Source: Mesobacillus jeotgali (GTDB lineage Bacteria > Bacillota > Bacilli > Bacillales > Cytobacillaceae). From it: a DNA stretch of 64,000 bases. The notes beneath the pieces are model-generated. The model made no database searches and had not been told where the DNA came from. It saw nothing but the letters and a program-made list of their open reading frames with translations. The stretch is from positions 2,908,001 to 2,972,000 of the forward strand of contig NZ_CP109811.1 in NCBI RefSeq assembly GCF_014856545.2. The letters are read 5' to 3'. Of this stretch, positions 25,189 through 34,845 are shown piece after piece (within the stretch, counting starts at the first letter, position 1; every line of letters begins with the position of its first letter). Made by a program: the position numbers and the translations under genes.

Positions 25189-25762
25189 AACATGAAAACT
25201 TTTTGCCTACGAGTACACTGACTGCCTGGCAAAATTCCCTCCAATGTTCTGGAAAAGAGTCAAGGCCCCTGCTTTCATAGGTCCTGCCTTTTGTTTTTAG
25301 TTTGACTGACCAGCTGGTACCATCCACTACAATGCCTTCTGTTTGATAATCTTCTTCCCACTTCCATAACTTCATAGGATACAGCTTCTTTTTAAAATCC
25401 TCCACGCTTCCAAAGGTGCCGACTTCAAGCGGCTCGGGAGCTTTAGAATCAAGATGCCATTCAAAGTACGTGAAGATGTTCCTTTTAAAATCTATTCTCA
25501 CCCTCATTTCAGGTCCAGGATATCCATGCAATACCACTGTCATCAAAAGGGGCTCTTTATCAGGCCTTATTGAAACGATATCATCTTTTAATAGAAATAA
25601 TTCATTATTGCTGCTAACAAGTGTTTTTATATCAGAAGGTTCTACTAGTTCATTCTCACTTACAACGCTTTGTTCATGCCCACTCATTTCCTGACAAATC
25701 ACTGGTATCGTCGCATTTCCCTTTTTACCTAAAATATCGAGAATCGCTTCGTACATTTTCAT
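25187..25762 (-). CDS. Hypothetical protein, possible N-terminal winged helix
   Basis: About 191 residues. The N-terminal 65 residues (YEAILDILGKKGNATIPVICQEM ... LVSSNNELFLLKDDIVSIRP) look like a HARE-HTH or RpoE-delta-type winged helix: a helix, a turn, then short strands ending in a hydrophobic wing. The rest is beta-rich with several Trp residues (KLWKWEEDYQTEGIVVDG). Function unknown. The start is uncertain between ATG 25762 and TTG 25771; AAAGGA lies upstream of both. Confidence 0.6.
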   Translation of the reverse strand: MKMYEAILDILGKKGNATIPVICQEMSGHEQSVVSENELVEPSDIKTLVSSNNELFLLKDDIVSIRPDKEPLLMTVVLHGYPGPEMRVRIDFKRNIFTYFEWHLDSKAPEPLEVGTFGSVEDFKKKLYPMKLWKWEEDYQTEGIVVDGTSWSVKLKTKGRTYESRGLDSFPEHWREFCQAVSVLVGKKFSC

Positions 25763-26153
25763 CTCGTTCAACGTCCTTTATTAAAAACTAAATATTTCGT
25801 CTCTTATATTTTCAGCCGTGAAAAACTTTAAGTAAAGTATATACAACAAATAATTGAATGTACTGTAACAAATCGCACGCTTTAAGAAAAAATATAAAAT
25901 TATCAAACCTGACAAATTTAGTCATTTTTTTCGTTTAGCATTCTTTTATTGTTGTATATTGTCCGTTTCTGCGCTTTCCCGAGAAATAATTTTCAGAATT
26001 GACTGTCTTTATTTCCGCATTGTATTGCTTTCATCATTTCTCTAGAGGATAAAATGATAGGTATTAAAAGGTTGAGAAGTTTAAAAATAAGCGAGAACTG
26101 GTATAAAAGAACAACCAGGAATAATCCGGGTAAAAAAATCAGGAGTGACGAAT
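25763..26153. other. Gene-free divergent region
   Basis: AT-rich, with no coding frame of note. It holds an imperfect inverted repeat, ATATACAACAAATAA at 25839-25853 against TTATTGTTGTATAT at 25946-25959, and a weak TTGACT (25999-26004) with TATTGC 18 bases on that could serve the methyltransferase gene. Confidence 0.5.
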
Positions 26154-26753
26154 ATGATAGATTCGATGGCAAAGCAGTTTGAGAAGCCAAAAGGCATTCT
26201 TGGAAAGCTGGCAGGAACTATAATGTATTTTGAGAATCGCAAAATCAATAGATGGAGTATTAACAAACTTCAAGTGAATAAAAATGATCGCATCTTGGAA
26301 GTTGGCTTCGGTCCCGGTTATGGCATAAAGACTTTAATGTCAAATTTTCGCGGAATTGAAGTGGATGGAATTGACTTATCTGCAAAAATGAAGGATGAGG
26401 CAGCAAAGAGAAATAAAGAATGGATTGAAACAGGGAAAGTACAACTGACTATAGGTGATGTTGCCGACTTCCAACCCGATCATCGTTACAATAAGATTAT
26501 CTCGGTAAATAATTACCCTCTTTGGGACCAACCGCAGACTTCCTTAAGGCATTTATTTCGATTGTCGAAAATAGGAGGCAGAATCGTCCTGACTGTCCAG
26601 CCTCGAGAAGAAGGATCGACTGCAGAGACAGCCAAGCAATTGGGAGAAACCATGAAAAAAGATTTGATGAATGCCGGATTCAAAAACCCGGAGATATCAT
26701 ATCTGCAGGTAAGACCTGTTTTGACAGTATGTGTAACTGCAGAAAAGAAATAG
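26154..26753 (+). CDS. Class I SAM-dependent methyltransferase
   Basis: A 199-residue methyltransferase. Motif I is ILEVGFGPGYGIKTL near residue 47, followed by the acidic loop VDGIDLSAKM and the motif IV region KIISVNNYPLWDQP. The N-terminus (AKQFEKPKGILGKLAGTIM) is that of a UbiE/arsenite-methyltransferase-like group common in Bacillus. The substrate is unknown. AGGAGTGA precedes the ATG at 26154; the frame's GTG nine bases earlier lies inside that site. A terminator shared with trpA follows. Confidence 0.85.
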   Translation: MIDSMAKQFEKPKGILGKLAGTIMYFENRKINRWSINKLQVNKNDRILEVGFGPGYGIKTLMSNFRGIEVDGIDLSAKMKDEAAKRNKEWIETGKVQLTIGDVADFQPDHRYNKIISVNNYPLWDQPQTSLRHLFRLSKIGGRIVLTVQPREEGSTAETAKQLGETMKKDLMNAGFKNPEISYLQVRPVLTVCVTAEKK

Positions 26754-26784
26754 CCGATGCTTGGAAGGCAGCGGCTATTTCTTT
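26747..26784. terminator. Bidirectional terminator between the methyltransferase gene and trpA
   Basis: AAATAGCCG/CGGCTATTT stem between convergent genes; T-rich flanks on both strands. Confidence 0.78.
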
Positions 26785-26806
26785 GCCTTTTTTTAGCGAT
26801 TTATGA

Positions 26807-27589
26807 TTACTTGTAAACTTGTAAACTAACCTCTTCGGCAGTTCGAACGAGCTGTTTTATTCCATCAAGCTCTCTACGTTCAAATAAATCAATAATCTTG
26901 CTTCCAACGATTACACCATCGCAATGCATGCATACTTCCCTTACTTGTTCAGCGTTTGAAACTCCGAACCCTGCAAGCACCGGGACGGAACTGACACTTT
27001 TAACCGAACTTAGGAAAGCAGCAAGATCCTCGCTGAAATTGTTTCTTGCACCCGTGATACCTGTTACCGTTACGGCATAAATGAAGCCTGTTGCCCTGGA
27101 GCCGATTTCCTTTATTCTCTCAACTGGTGTTGTGAGTGTCACTAGCCTGATTAAGGAGATTTCATGCTGCTCGAGCGCCGGAAGAATGAAATCCTCCTCC
27201 TCAAGAGGAAGATCGGGGATGATGCACCCAGATATACTGGCGTTTGCAGCATCTTCGGCAAACTTTTTGATCCCGTATGCTACAAGGGGATTCAAATAAG
27301 TCATTAGAATTAGAGGAATTGAGATTTCAGTTTTAAAGGTTTGGATCGTCTCCAATACTTTTCTCAAGGTAGTTCCACTGCTAAGCGCCCGGATACCAGC
27401 CTCCTGGATTGTGGGCCCATCCGCAACAGGATCTGAAAAGGGGATGCCAAGTTCTACCGCATCGGCACCACACTCCTGTAAAAACAGCAGCTTCTCTTTA
27501 AGGGTTTCAAGTCCTCCATCACCAGCCATTATATATGGAACAAAAGCCTTTTTTTCTTTTTCAGTAAGAGCCTTCTGAATTTTATCCAT
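26807..27589 (-). CDS. trpA: Tryptophan synthase alpha subunit
   Basis: A 260-residue TIM barrel that cleaves indole-3-glycerol phosphate to indole. The catalytic Glu and Asp lie in VELGIPFSDPVADGP (near residues 45-60), and the phosphate-binding loops in VTGITGARNNF and GFGVSNAEQV. It is the last gene of the trp operon; its ATG shares one base with the trpB stop codon. Confidence 0.97.
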   Translation of the reverse strand: MDKIQKALTEKEKKAFVPYIMAGDGGLETLKEKLLFLQECGADAVELGIPFSDPVADGPTIQEAGIRALSSGTTLRKVLETIQTFKTEISIPLILMTYLNPLVAYGIKKFAEDAANASISGCIIPDLPLEEEDFILPALEQHEISLIRLVTLTTPVERIKEIGSRATGFIYAVTVTGITGARNNFSEDLAAFLSSVKSVSSVPVLAGFGVSNAEQVREVCMHCDGVIVGSKIIDLFERRELDGIKQLVRTAEEVSLQVYK

Positions 27590-28794
27590 TATTCCAGTCC
27601 TCCGATCCTGTCCTTAATTGTCTGAACATCTTTATCACCGCGGCCAGATAAGCAGACAACGATACTCTCATCTTTGCTCATCCCAGCGGCTAGCTTGACT
27701 GCGTACGCAATGGCATGTGCACTTTCCAGAGCAGGGATGATTCCCTCTAATTTTGAAATCAGTTGAAATGCTTGAAGTGCTTCGTCATCCGTTACGGATT
27801 CATACGTGATTCTATTGATATCATGAAGGTAGCTATGCTCAGGACCAATACCAGGGTAGTCTAGGCCAGCTGAAATCGAGTGCGCTTCCTGAATTTGACC
27901 GTCCTCATCCTGCAGAAGATACATCATTGCGCCATGGAGCACTCCTGGTTTGCCCTTGGTCAGTGAAGCGGCGTGCTTGTCGGTTGCCAGTCCCAGACCT
28001 GCTGCTTCTACTCCATAAATGGACACACTTTCATCCTCAATGAACGGATAAAATAAACCAATCGAGTTGCTGCCCCCTCCAATACAAGCTACAAGGGCAT
28101 CGGGCAGCTTTCCTTCTTTCTCGAAAAATTGCTGTTTTGTTTCTTTGCCGATGACGCTCTGAAAGTCACGAACCATTTTTGGAAACGGATGAGGACCCAT
28201 TACAGACCCAAGTATATAATGAGTATCCCTGACATTTGTAACCCAGTAGCGAAGAGCTTCATTGACCGCATCCTTCAATGTCCCGCTGCCAGCATCTACA
28301 CTGACCACCTTTGCCCCCAGGAGTTCCATCCTGAAAACATTTAATTGCTGCCGTCTGATATCCTCTTTGCCCATGAAAATCACACATTCCAAATTTAGCA
28401 GGGCACAGACTGTCGCAGTAGCAACTCCATGCTGTCCAGCACCTGTTTCAGCTACGATTTTCCGTTTGCCCATCCTGACTGCAAGCAAGGCCTGGCCGAC
28501 AGTATTGTTGATTTTATGGGCTCCTGTATGGTTAAGGTCCTCCCGTTTCAAATATATTTTTGCCCCGCCGGCATGTTCCGTGAGATTTCCGGCTAGATAT
28601 AATGGCGTTTCCCTCCCTACGTAATCCTTCATTAATTTTTGCAATTCGCTATGGAACTCCTCGTCTTCTTGTGCCCTCTTGTATTCCTTCTCCAATTCGA
28701 GTACAGCCTGCATCAATGTTTCTGGGACGAACCTGCCTCCGTAATTGCCAAAATGCCCCTTTTCGTCTGGTAAATTATAAGTAATTGAACTCAT
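27589..28794 (-). CDS. trpB: Tryptophan synthase beta subunit
   Basis: A 401-residue PLP enzyme that joins indole and serine. The Schiff-base Lys is in [15 protein letters not shown] (near residue 97), and the phosphate-binding loop is [12 protein letters not shown]. The glutamate of the active site is in AETGAGQHG. It overlaps trpF by 20 bases, and trpA follows in a stop-start overlap, so alpha and beta are produced together. Confidence 0.98.
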   Translation of the reverse strand: MSSITYNLPDEKGHFGNYGGRFVPETLMQAVLELEKEYKRAQEDEEFHSELQKLMKDYVGRETPLYLAGNLTEHAGGAKIYLKREDLNHTGAHKINNTVGQALLAVRMGKRKIVAETGAGQHGVATATVCALLNLECVIFMGKEDIRRQQLNVFRMELLGAKVVSVDAGSGTLKDAVNEALRYWVTNVRDTHYILGSVMGPHPFPKMVRDFQSVIGKETKQQFFEKEGKLPDALVACIGGGSNSIGLFYPFIEDESVSIYGVEAAGLGLATDKHAASLTKGKPGVLHGAMMYLLQDEDGQIQEAHSISAGLDYPGIGPEHSYLHDINRITYESVTDDEALQAFQLISKLEGIIPALESAHAIAYAVKLAAGMSKDESIVVCLSGRGDKDVQTIKDRIGGLE

Positions 28795-29413
28795 TCTGCA
28801 TTTCCTCCCCCAATTTTTTTGCGCTATTGATAAATCCCTTTATTTTTACTAGATCCTTTTCTCCGTTTGTTTCGACACCGCTGCTGACATCAACCATCAA
28901 GGGGCTGACCTTTGCAATTGCTTTGCTGACGTTTACAGAATCCAAGCCACCTGCCAGGATTACATTGGTGTTTGATTTTTTTAATGCATTTGCCAGGTCC
29001 CACTCAAAACTTAACCCGTTTCCTCCCCGATATTCTACTGGAGGACTGTCAAGAAGGATAAAATCCGCTTTTATATCATCAATTTTCTCAAGATCTTCCG
29101 GTGACTTAACCGAAACAGCTTTTATTAACGGCAGCCCAACTGATCGATAATCATCAGGATCCTCATCACCATGAAGCTGGATATGTGTAAGGCCGGCAGT
29201 TTCTGCGATTTGCTGTATTGTTGCAGCATCCTCATTTACAAAAACTCCTACCTTCCAGACATGTGCCGGTACGTGAGCAATAATCTGTTGTGCCTGCAGA
29301 ACTGCTATTTGCCTTTTACTTTCGGCAAAGACAAATCCAATAGCGTCTGCACCATTCTCTACAGCATGGCTAGCTGCTTCAACCGTTTTAATGCCGCAAA
29401 TCTTAACCTTCAT
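28775..29413 (-). CDS. trpF: Phosphoribosylanthranilate isomerase
   Basis: A 212-residue TIM barrel for the Amadori rearrangement of PRA. The general base Cys is in KVKICGIKT (residue 5 or so), the acid Asp is in FILLDSPP, and phosphate-binding loops are [10 protein letters not shown] and [14 protein letters not shown]. Overlaps trpC by four bases and trpB by 20 bases, as is usual in tight trp operons. Confidence 0.96.
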   Translation of the reverse strand: MKVKICGIKTVEAASHAVENGADAIGFVFAESKRQIAVLQAQQIIAHVPAHVWKVGVFVNEDAATIQQIAETAGLTHIQLHGDEDPDDYRSVGLPLIKAVSVKSPEDLEKIDDIKADFILLDSPPVEYRGGNGLSFEWDLANALKKSNTNVILAGGLDSVNVSKAIAKVSPLMVDVSSGVETNGEKDLVKIKGFINSAKKLGEEMQNEFNYL

Positions 29414-30198
29414 GCAAAATCCCTCACAATAGGAACAGTGAAATGAGTGAAAGTTTTTTTGATATCCGTTGAAGTCATAAAAGTTTCTCCAATCAATACG
29501 CCGTTTGCACCTGCAGCTGCAGCACGGATTATGTCCTCCCTCGTTTTTATACCGCTTTCGCTGATCAGCAAGGCGCCTGCTTTTTTGACAAGAGGTCCTA
29601 GTTTTTCGGTATTCTCCAGGTTGACCTCGAATGTTCTCAAATCGCGATTGTTGATTCCGATGATTTGAGCTTTTATATCGAGTGCCTTTTCCAAATCTGA
29701 TTCGTCGTGGATTTCAACGAGACACTCAAGTCCCTTTTCAGAAGCATACTCGTATAGATCAGCCAGCTTTTCCTGGGGCAATGCGGATGCGATGAGCAAA
29801 ATGACATCTGCTCCAGCGGAAAGGGCTATGTCTATTTGGATTGGATCAACGATAAAATCCTTGCAGAGAACCGGAAGCTCCACGGCATTTCTGACTTCTT
29901 TCAAATCGTTGAAAGTCCCCTTAAACCCCTTTTCATCCGTTAACACAGATATAGCCGATGCACCAGACAGTGCATAAAGTTTTGCCTGCTTAGCAGGGTC
30001 CAAAGAAAGATTGATGTCTCCTTTCGAAGGTGAAGCTCTTTTAAATTCCGATATGATGGCTACATTGTTTGCCTCTCTTAGGGCTTTTAACAGAGATCGT
30101 GGGTTCGAAGAGTTTTCAGTTATTTCCTTTGCTGACTTCCTCAGCTCTTCCACCTCAACTTTTTTTCTTTCTATGATTGAATCAAGCATTGTACCCAT
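29410..30198 (-). CDS. trpC: Indole-3-glycerol phosphate synthase
   Basis: A 262-residue TIM barrel that closes the indole ring. Signatures: IISEFKRASPSKGDI (catalytic Lys and Glu region near residue 52), VLCKDFIVDPIQI, and IGINNRDLRTFEV. It begins just after trpD. The ATG at 30198 is chosen; the ATG at 30189 is an alternative, since the GGATGAG site sits very close to the first. Confidence 0.96.
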   Translation of the reverse strand: MGTMLDSIIERKKVEVEELRKSAKEITENSSNPRSLLKALREANNVAIISEFKRASPSKGDINLSLDPAKQAKLYALSGASAISVLTDEKGFKGTFNDLKEVRNAVELPVLCKDFIVDPIQIDIALSAGADVILLIASALPQEKLADLYEYASEKGLECLVEIHDESDLEKALDIKAQIIGINNRDLRTFEVNLENTEKLGPLVKKAGALLISESGIKTREDIIRAAAAGANGVLIGETFMTSTDIKKTFTHFTVPIVRDFA

Positions 30199-30199
30199 C

Positions 30200-31225
30200 T
30201 CATCCTACCGCCTTTTTGTTTTGATTACTTATGCTGATTAAATTCTCCAGTTTGGTTAGTGCCCTGCCAGAATCGATGCTTTCCGCAGCCAGATTCACTC
30301 CTTGCAGAATCGATTCCGCCTCTCCGGCAGTATAAATTCCCAAACCTGCGTTCAGCAGCACTGTATCCCGGTGAGCTCCTTTTTTGCCTTGAAGGACTTG
30401 GAGCAATATGTCAGCATTATCCCGTGCATCCCCGCCCTTGATCCTGCTGTTATCGTATAAGGGCAAGTTGACTTCCTCTGGATTAAGCGTGAATCGCTTG
30501 ATTTCCCCTTCAGAAACGATGACCATTTCGTTCTCGCCCGCAAGAGAGGCTTCATCCATTCCTCCTGCTCCGTTAATGACGATTGCCCGCTTCCTGTTCA
30601 GATTTGCCAGCACATGGGCAAACTTATCGATCATATCCCTGCGGTAAATTCCAAGCAGCTGGTAATCAAGCTGTACAGGATTTGTCAGTGGCCCGATTAA
30701 ATTAAAGATTGTAGGGATTTTTAGGTCCCTTCTTACCTTCATGATTTGTTTTAGTTTCGGATGAACATGTGGGGCAAACAGGAATGCAATCCCATTCTGT
30801 TCAAGGATTTCTTCTGTTGCTTCCGGAGAAAAGTCCAAACTGACACCAAGAGCTTCCAAAACATCCGCGCTTCCGGTCTTGCTCGATACGCTTCTGTTAC
30901 CATGTTTTGCTACCGTAATTCCGGCACCTGCAATTACAAATGCGGAAGTGGTGCTAATGTTGAAGCTTTTGGATCCATCCCCTCCTGTTCCGCAATTGTC
31001 CAGAACATTCGGTATATTTTTTGTAAAATTGAGCGCATGTTTTCTGATTGCCTTTACCAAACCTGATACTTCCTCAGCGCTTTCTCCTTTCAACTTAAGT
31101 CCAGTCAAAAATGATGCGATTTCGGCATCTGATGTATCCTGGTTGAAAATTTCCTGGACCGCTTCTTCCATTTCATGCTCCAACAGTGATTTTCCTTCGA
31201 CTACCATTTCAAGATACTGTTTCAT
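30200..31225 (-). CDS. trpD: Anthranilate phosphoribosyltransferase
   Basis: A 341-residue enzyme that transfers phosphoribose from PRPP to anthranilate. The PRPP-binding GTGGDGSKSFNISTTSAF lies near residue 80, and KHGNRSVSSKTGSADVLEALG follows. Overlaps trpG by 17 bases. Confidence 0.96.
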   Translation of the reverse strand: MKQYLEMVVEGKSLLEHEMEEAVQEIFNQDTSDAEIASFLTGLKLKGESAEEVSGLVKAIRKHALNFTKNIPNVLDNCGTGGDGSKSFNISTTSAFVIAGAGITVAKHGNRSVSSKTGSADVLEALGVSLDFSPEATEEILEQNGIAFLFAPHVHPKLKQIMKVRRDLKIPTIFNLIGPLTNPVQLDYQLLGIYRRDMIDKFAHVLANLNRKRAIVINGAGGMDEASLAGENEMVIVSEGEIKRFTLNPEEVNLPLYDNSRIKGGDARDNADILLQVLQGKKGAHRDTVLLNAGLGIYTAGEAESILQGVNLAAESIDSGRALTKLENLISISNQNKKAVG

Positions 31226-31811
31226 GAGTTAAAGTCCCCTCTCTGATTTCAGTAATAAAATTCGATAAAATCTGCTTTCCGCTCTTCGTTCCAATGGACT
31301 CTGGATGAAACTGTAGTCCATATAAAGGATAATGATTATGCTTGATTGCCATGATTTCGCCGTCATCAGCTGCTTCAGCCAAAACCTGGAAATCTTCATT
31401 CAGCGACGTCCTGTCGATCACCAAGGAGTGATATCTCATGACTTCAGGATGTTCCTCTAGATGATTCATTAGTGAAGTTCCTGTATGTCTGAGCTTAGAT
31501 TCCTTGCCATGCCTGATTTTTTTTGCCTTGATGATCGAGCTGCCAAATGCATGGGCTATCGCCTGATGCCCAAGACATATCCCCAGGATCGGGATTGATG
31601 GAGCCAATTGTTTAACAGTTTCAATACAGATCCCGGCTTGCTCCGGCCTGCCTGGACCTGGAGAAAGGACGATTGCTTCAGGTTCCAATCTCAAGATTTC
31701 CTTAACCGTTATTTTATCGTTCCGGATCGTTATCACTTCAGCCCCAAGTTCGCTTAGATACTGATAAAGGTTATAGGTAAATGAATCGTAATTATCAATG
31801 AGTAGAATCAT
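31209..31811 (-). CDS. trpG: Anthranilate synthase glutamine amidotransferase subunit
   Basis: A 200-residue class I amidotransferase with the nucleophile Cys in GICLGHQAI near residue 79 and the His-Glu pair in QFHPESIGT. It supplies ammonia to TrpE. In B. subtilis this subunit is shared and lies in the folate operon, whereas here it stands between trpE and trpD, overlapping each by 17 bases. It may still also serve PabB. Confidence 0.96.
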   Translation of the reverse strand: MILLIDNYDSFTYNLYQYLSELGAEVITIRNDKITVKEILRLEPEAIVLSPGPGRPEQAGICIETVKQLAPSIPILGICLGHQAIAHAFGSSIIKAKKIRHGKESKLRHTGTSLMNHLEEHPEVMRYHSLVIDRTSLNEDFQVLAEAADDGEIMAIKHNHYPLYGLQFHPESIGTKSGKQILSNFITEIREGTLTHETVS

Positions 31812-33189
31812 TGGCTGCCTCCATCAATGCTTTTAATTTATGGTTGGTTTCATCGAATTCTTTTGCAGGATCAGAGTCATATACAATACCAGCACCTGCC
31901 TGCAGATACCCTTTGCCACCCTTGACAACCAATGTTCTGATTGCGAGGGCAAAATCCATGCTCCCGCAAGCAGAGAAGTAACCGACTGCTCCTGAATAAA
32001 CACCTCTTTTTTCAGCTTCAAGTTCGTTGATGATTTGCATCGCCCGAATTTTTGGAGCTCCTGACACTGTCCCTGCAGGCAGACATGCCGCCAGTCCATC
32101 AACTGGATGAGCTTCTGGCAAGAGCCTCCCGCTCACCTCTGATACGAGATGCATGACAAACTGAAACCTCTCGACAGCCAGGAATTTATCCACCTTAACA
32201 CTGCCAATCTCACAGATCCTTCCCAAATCATTCCTTGACAGGTCAACAAGCATCTTATGTTCGGCTAATTCCTTTTCATCCTGTTCTAATTCCAATTCCA
32301 GTTTTATATCTTCCTCAGCTGTTTTTCCTCTTGGCCTTGTTCCTGCAATTGGATTTGTAATCATCGTTCCATTCCTGTACTTCACAAGGCTTTCAGGGGA
32401 GGTACCGGCAACAACATAGCCTTCAAAGTCAATGAAGTACATATAAGGGGAGGGATTATCCACTCTAAGCTTCCGATAAAACGAAAAGGGATCTCCTTTG
32501 GCATCCGCTGAAAGCCTTCTTGATAGCACAACCTGAAAGATTTCTCCCTCTTCAATCAGGCTCTTTGCGGTCTTGACAGATTTTTCAAACTCCTCCCTGT
32601 TTTGCGATGTACTAAAATCTGATAGTGTAAATCGATTGACAGGTGGTTTATTGACTGACGACTCCAGTTCGTCTTTTCGCTTTTTTAATTTCTTTATAAG
32701 CTCGTCATTGCTGTATCCTGGGAAGGGAATGCCGATCAGGTTGATCTTTTGTTTAAGATGATCAAACACGATGACTTCATTGAAGAACATTAAATGCGCT
32801 TCTGGCATTTCGAGAGGGTCTTCCTTCAGCGGCCCAATGTCTTCAAAATCGCGAATGAAATCATAGCTGACAAAACCCACGCCTCCTCCTATAAAAGGAA
32901 TATCAAAATCAGCAGTCAATTTAGGAAGCATTTCCTTCAGCGCTCTGGAAAATGGGCCTTTTACTCGCTCCTTAACCCTTTTCTTTGACAGAAAGGTCTC
33001 GCCCTTTTCATTCAAAAGCTCGTAAACCGGATCACAGCCAATAAAAGAAAACCGGCCGGAATCATTATGTTTATGAGAACTTTCCAGAAGGAACTTTTTC
33101 TTTCCTGATATCATTTGAAATACAGATATAGGCGTTAATGTATCTCCCTCAATTTCCTCAATAAAAACATCTGGAGCTTCTACATTCAT
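31795..33189 (-). CDS. trpE: Anthranilate synthase component I
   Basis: A 464-residue chorismate-using enzyme. The C-terminal catalytic half carries EEGEIFQVVLSRR, VAGTSPESLVKY, NPIAGTRPRGKT, SRNDLGRICEIGSV and the end motif GYLQAGAGIVYDSDP. The start is the ATG at 33189, 8 bases after AAGGAGGA; the open frame upstream runs into the leader and its inserted repeat and is not coding. First gene of trpEGDCFBA, controlled by two T-boxes in series. Confidence 0.96.
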   Translation of the reverse strand: MNVEAPDVFIEEIEGDTLTPISVFQMISGKKKFLLESSHKHNDSGRFSFIGCDPVYELLNEKGETFLSKKRVKERVKGPFSRALKEMLPKLTADFDIPFIGGGVGFVSYDFIRDFEDIGPLKEDPLEMPEAHLMFFNEVIVFDHLKQKINLIGIPFPGYSNDELIKKLKKRKDELESSVNKPPVNRFTLSDFSTSQNREEFEKSVKTAKSLIEEGEIFQVVLSRRLSADAKGDPFSFYRKLRVDNPSPYMYFIDFEGYVVAGTSPESLVKYRNGTMITNPIAGTRPRGKTAEEDIKLELELEQDEKELAEHKMLVDLSRNDLGRICEIGSVKVDKFLAVERFQFVMHLVSEVSGRLLPEAHPVDGLAACLPAGTVSGAPKIRAMQIINELEAEKRGVYSGAVGYFSACGSMDFALAIRTLVVKGGKGYLQAGAGIVYDSDPAKEFDETNHKLKALMEAANDSTH

Positions 33190-33236
33190 ACAAATCCTCC
33201 TTAAAATAGACAAGATGAAAAAGCTTTTATCAAATC

Positions 33237-33369
33237 CTGTTGATTGTAGTGGAAGGCGCGAAGACTCCTGCGGGATGAGCAAGTCATGGGGAGACCCCGC
33301 AGGAGCTTGCGACGAGGAGGCTCCCCGACTGCCCGCGGAAAGCGAAGCGCCTGGAACGTAAATCAACAG
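33237..33369. repeat. Dispersed palindromic Bacillus repeat inside the trp leader
   Basis: A 133-bp GC-rich element with 9-bp terminal inverted repeats (CTGTTGATT/AATCAACAG) and an inner stem (GACTCCTGCGGG/CCCGCAGGAG-type). It lies between the second T-box terminator and trpE, so every trp mRNA carries it. From memory such elements are frequent between genes in Bacillus genomes; it is the only copy in this window. Confidence 0.85.
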
Positions 33370-33374
33370 CCAAT

Positions 33375-33699
33375 AAAAAAGTCCCCTATACATGCACAAC
33401 AATGATTGTGCTGTATAGAGGACGATTACGATTGGACCGCGGTGCCACCTCAAATTGGAGCTATAAGAGCTCCCTCTTTTCAGGTACAGGAAAACCAAAA
33501 CAAGCTTTCGATATACCCTATCCTTTTAACGGAGGAGTCCGGGCAGCCCTACTGTTACTTCAGGCTGCCTCTCACAAGGCCATTCGGCAAGTATTCCTGT
33601 ACCGGTTCACACCAAACCCGGCTCTCTGCAACAGAAATATCCTGCTTACTCTTCTTGTTCAACGAGTTAACATAATAATATTATCGATATTTACCAGCA
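33375..33699 (-). promoter_or_regulatory. T-box riboswitch 2 (tRNA-Trp), nearer to trpE
   Basis: Minus strand: GA-motif region, AGAGAGCC apical element, specifier codon UGG at 33582-33580, T-box sequence AGGTGGCACCGCGG at 33451-33437, and a long terminator (GTCC...GGAC arms) followed by TTTTTT at 33375-33423. Uncharged tRNA-Trp would favour the antiterminator. Confidence 0.9.
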
Positions 33700-33701
33700 G
33701 A

Positions 33702-33987
33702 CAAAAAGGGCCCCCCATCCTTATTGAATACAATAAGGACGAGAGACCCGTGGTGCCACCTTAATTAGCTGTAAAACAGCTCACTTTAACAGCATCGAGC
33801 ATTGAATGCTTAATGCCTGCCTTTTATAACGATAAGGCCATTTCGCCAGAGCCTACTGCCATAAGGGTTCGGTCCGGAAGCTCGGAAGTCCATTCGCTGC
33901 AACAGTTACACTGATTTCCACCAACCATCAGCTCTCTGGGGTACCTGATCCAGTTACTACTCTTCGTCATCACTCATTAATATATTA
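33702..33987 (-). promoter_or_regulatory. T-box riboswitch 1 (tRNA-Trp), promoter-proximal
   Basis: Minus strand: AGTAGTAACTGG, CAGAGAGCTGATGGTTGGTG, specifier UGG at 33892-33890, T-box AAGGTGGCACCACGGG at 33762-33747, and a terminator (CGTCCTTATTG/CAATAAGGATG) with T-run ending at 33702. In series with T-box 2. Confidence 0.9.
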
Positions 33988-33993
33988 ATCATT

Positions 33994-34022
33994 ATAATAA
34001 AGCGGTGATTAACAAATGTCAA
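33994..34022 (-). promoter_or_regulatory. Promoter of the trp operon
   Basis: TTGACA (34022-34017), 17-base spacer, TATTAT (33999-33994) on the minus strand, just before T-box 1. Confidence 0.78.
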
Positions 34023-34040
34023 ACAAAAAAATGAAATATT

Positions 34041-34682
34041 TTAATTTTTCTGCAACAAAATCTTCTCAAGGTTTCTCTTCCAGTCTTCTGCCAATCCCTC
34101 GATTTCTATAAGTTCTTCAATCGACTGATAGTCCTTCCTCTGGTGAAAATAAATTTCATTTGCCCTTAAAATTGAAAAGTTATTTTGTATCCTCTCCAAA
34201 AAAGTAATTTCGGAGTCTTCATAGACCATTCCCTCTTGGAGAACGCGGAAAAAATAGCCTGTATAGCCAGTCTCGACAACCCTTTTCAGCAGCATGTCAA
34301 TTTGGTTATTCTTTGATATTTTTGAACACGGAATCCTTCCCTGTGTTACCTGAATCACAGATTCTCCAAGCTTGAATGTATCACCAATATAGATATCGGC
34401 TTCCAACATGCCTGGGGCTGAAATATTCTCGCCAAAGGTTGGAGGTGCTAATTCCTTTCCAAATTCAACTGACCATTTTGGATAATGCTCTGCGGGATAA
34501 AAACAAACAGCTCTGTCAGGCCCTCCATGAAATTCTGTTGCTGCCACGCCATCTCCCTGAAAGGATTCTTTTGTTAGTAATGCTTGTTCCACTCTTTTTT
34601 TTCCAATTGCTGATCGTTCTTGTTTGCCGTTCCAGGTCTTAAGCTCCGGCATCCCAACATTCAGATATAATATTTGCGTCAT
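34041..34682 (-). CDS. MOSC domain protein, YiiM/YflK type
   Basis: A 213-residue protein with a MOSC core: GVAATEFHGGPDRAVCFYPAEH (HGG motif), FGENISAPGM, and the conserved Cys in GRIPCSKISK. A C-terminal three-helix extension follows (EIYFHQRKDYQSIEELIEIEG). Relatives reduce N-hydroxylated bases with molybdenum cofactor bound by the MOSC domain. The ATG at 34682 (MTQILYLNVG) is preferred over the upstream start because a GGTGGAG site lies just before it. Confidence 0.88.
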   Translation of the reverse strand: MTQILYLNVGMPELKTWNGKQERSAIGKKRVEQALLTKESFQGDGVAATEFHGGPDRAVCFYPAEHYPKWSVEFGKELAPPTFGENISAPGMLEADIYIGDTFKLGESVIQVTQGRIPCSKISKNNQIDMLLKRVVETGYTGYFFRVLQEGMVYEDSEITFLERIQNNFSILRANEIYFHQRKDYQSIEELIEIEGLAEDWKRNLEKILLQKN

Positions 34683-34845
34683 GACTCCACCAACCTTCAA
34701 GCCTTTTCCAATTATTTTATCCTTTTCGCTCTAAAAACTCCATAAGGATTGTTCACAGCTAAGATCTTTCCCATAAAAAGACATCTGTTTTTTCTGTAGT
34801 TTAAGTCCACACTAAAAATAGTATGAAAAAAGGCAGGTTATAATC

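Noticed and set aside
33190..33498. N-terminal extension of trpE by 103 codons
   Set aside because: The extra codons run through the inserted repeat and the T-box terminator; the ATG at 33189 has a perfect ribosome binding site and the family start.
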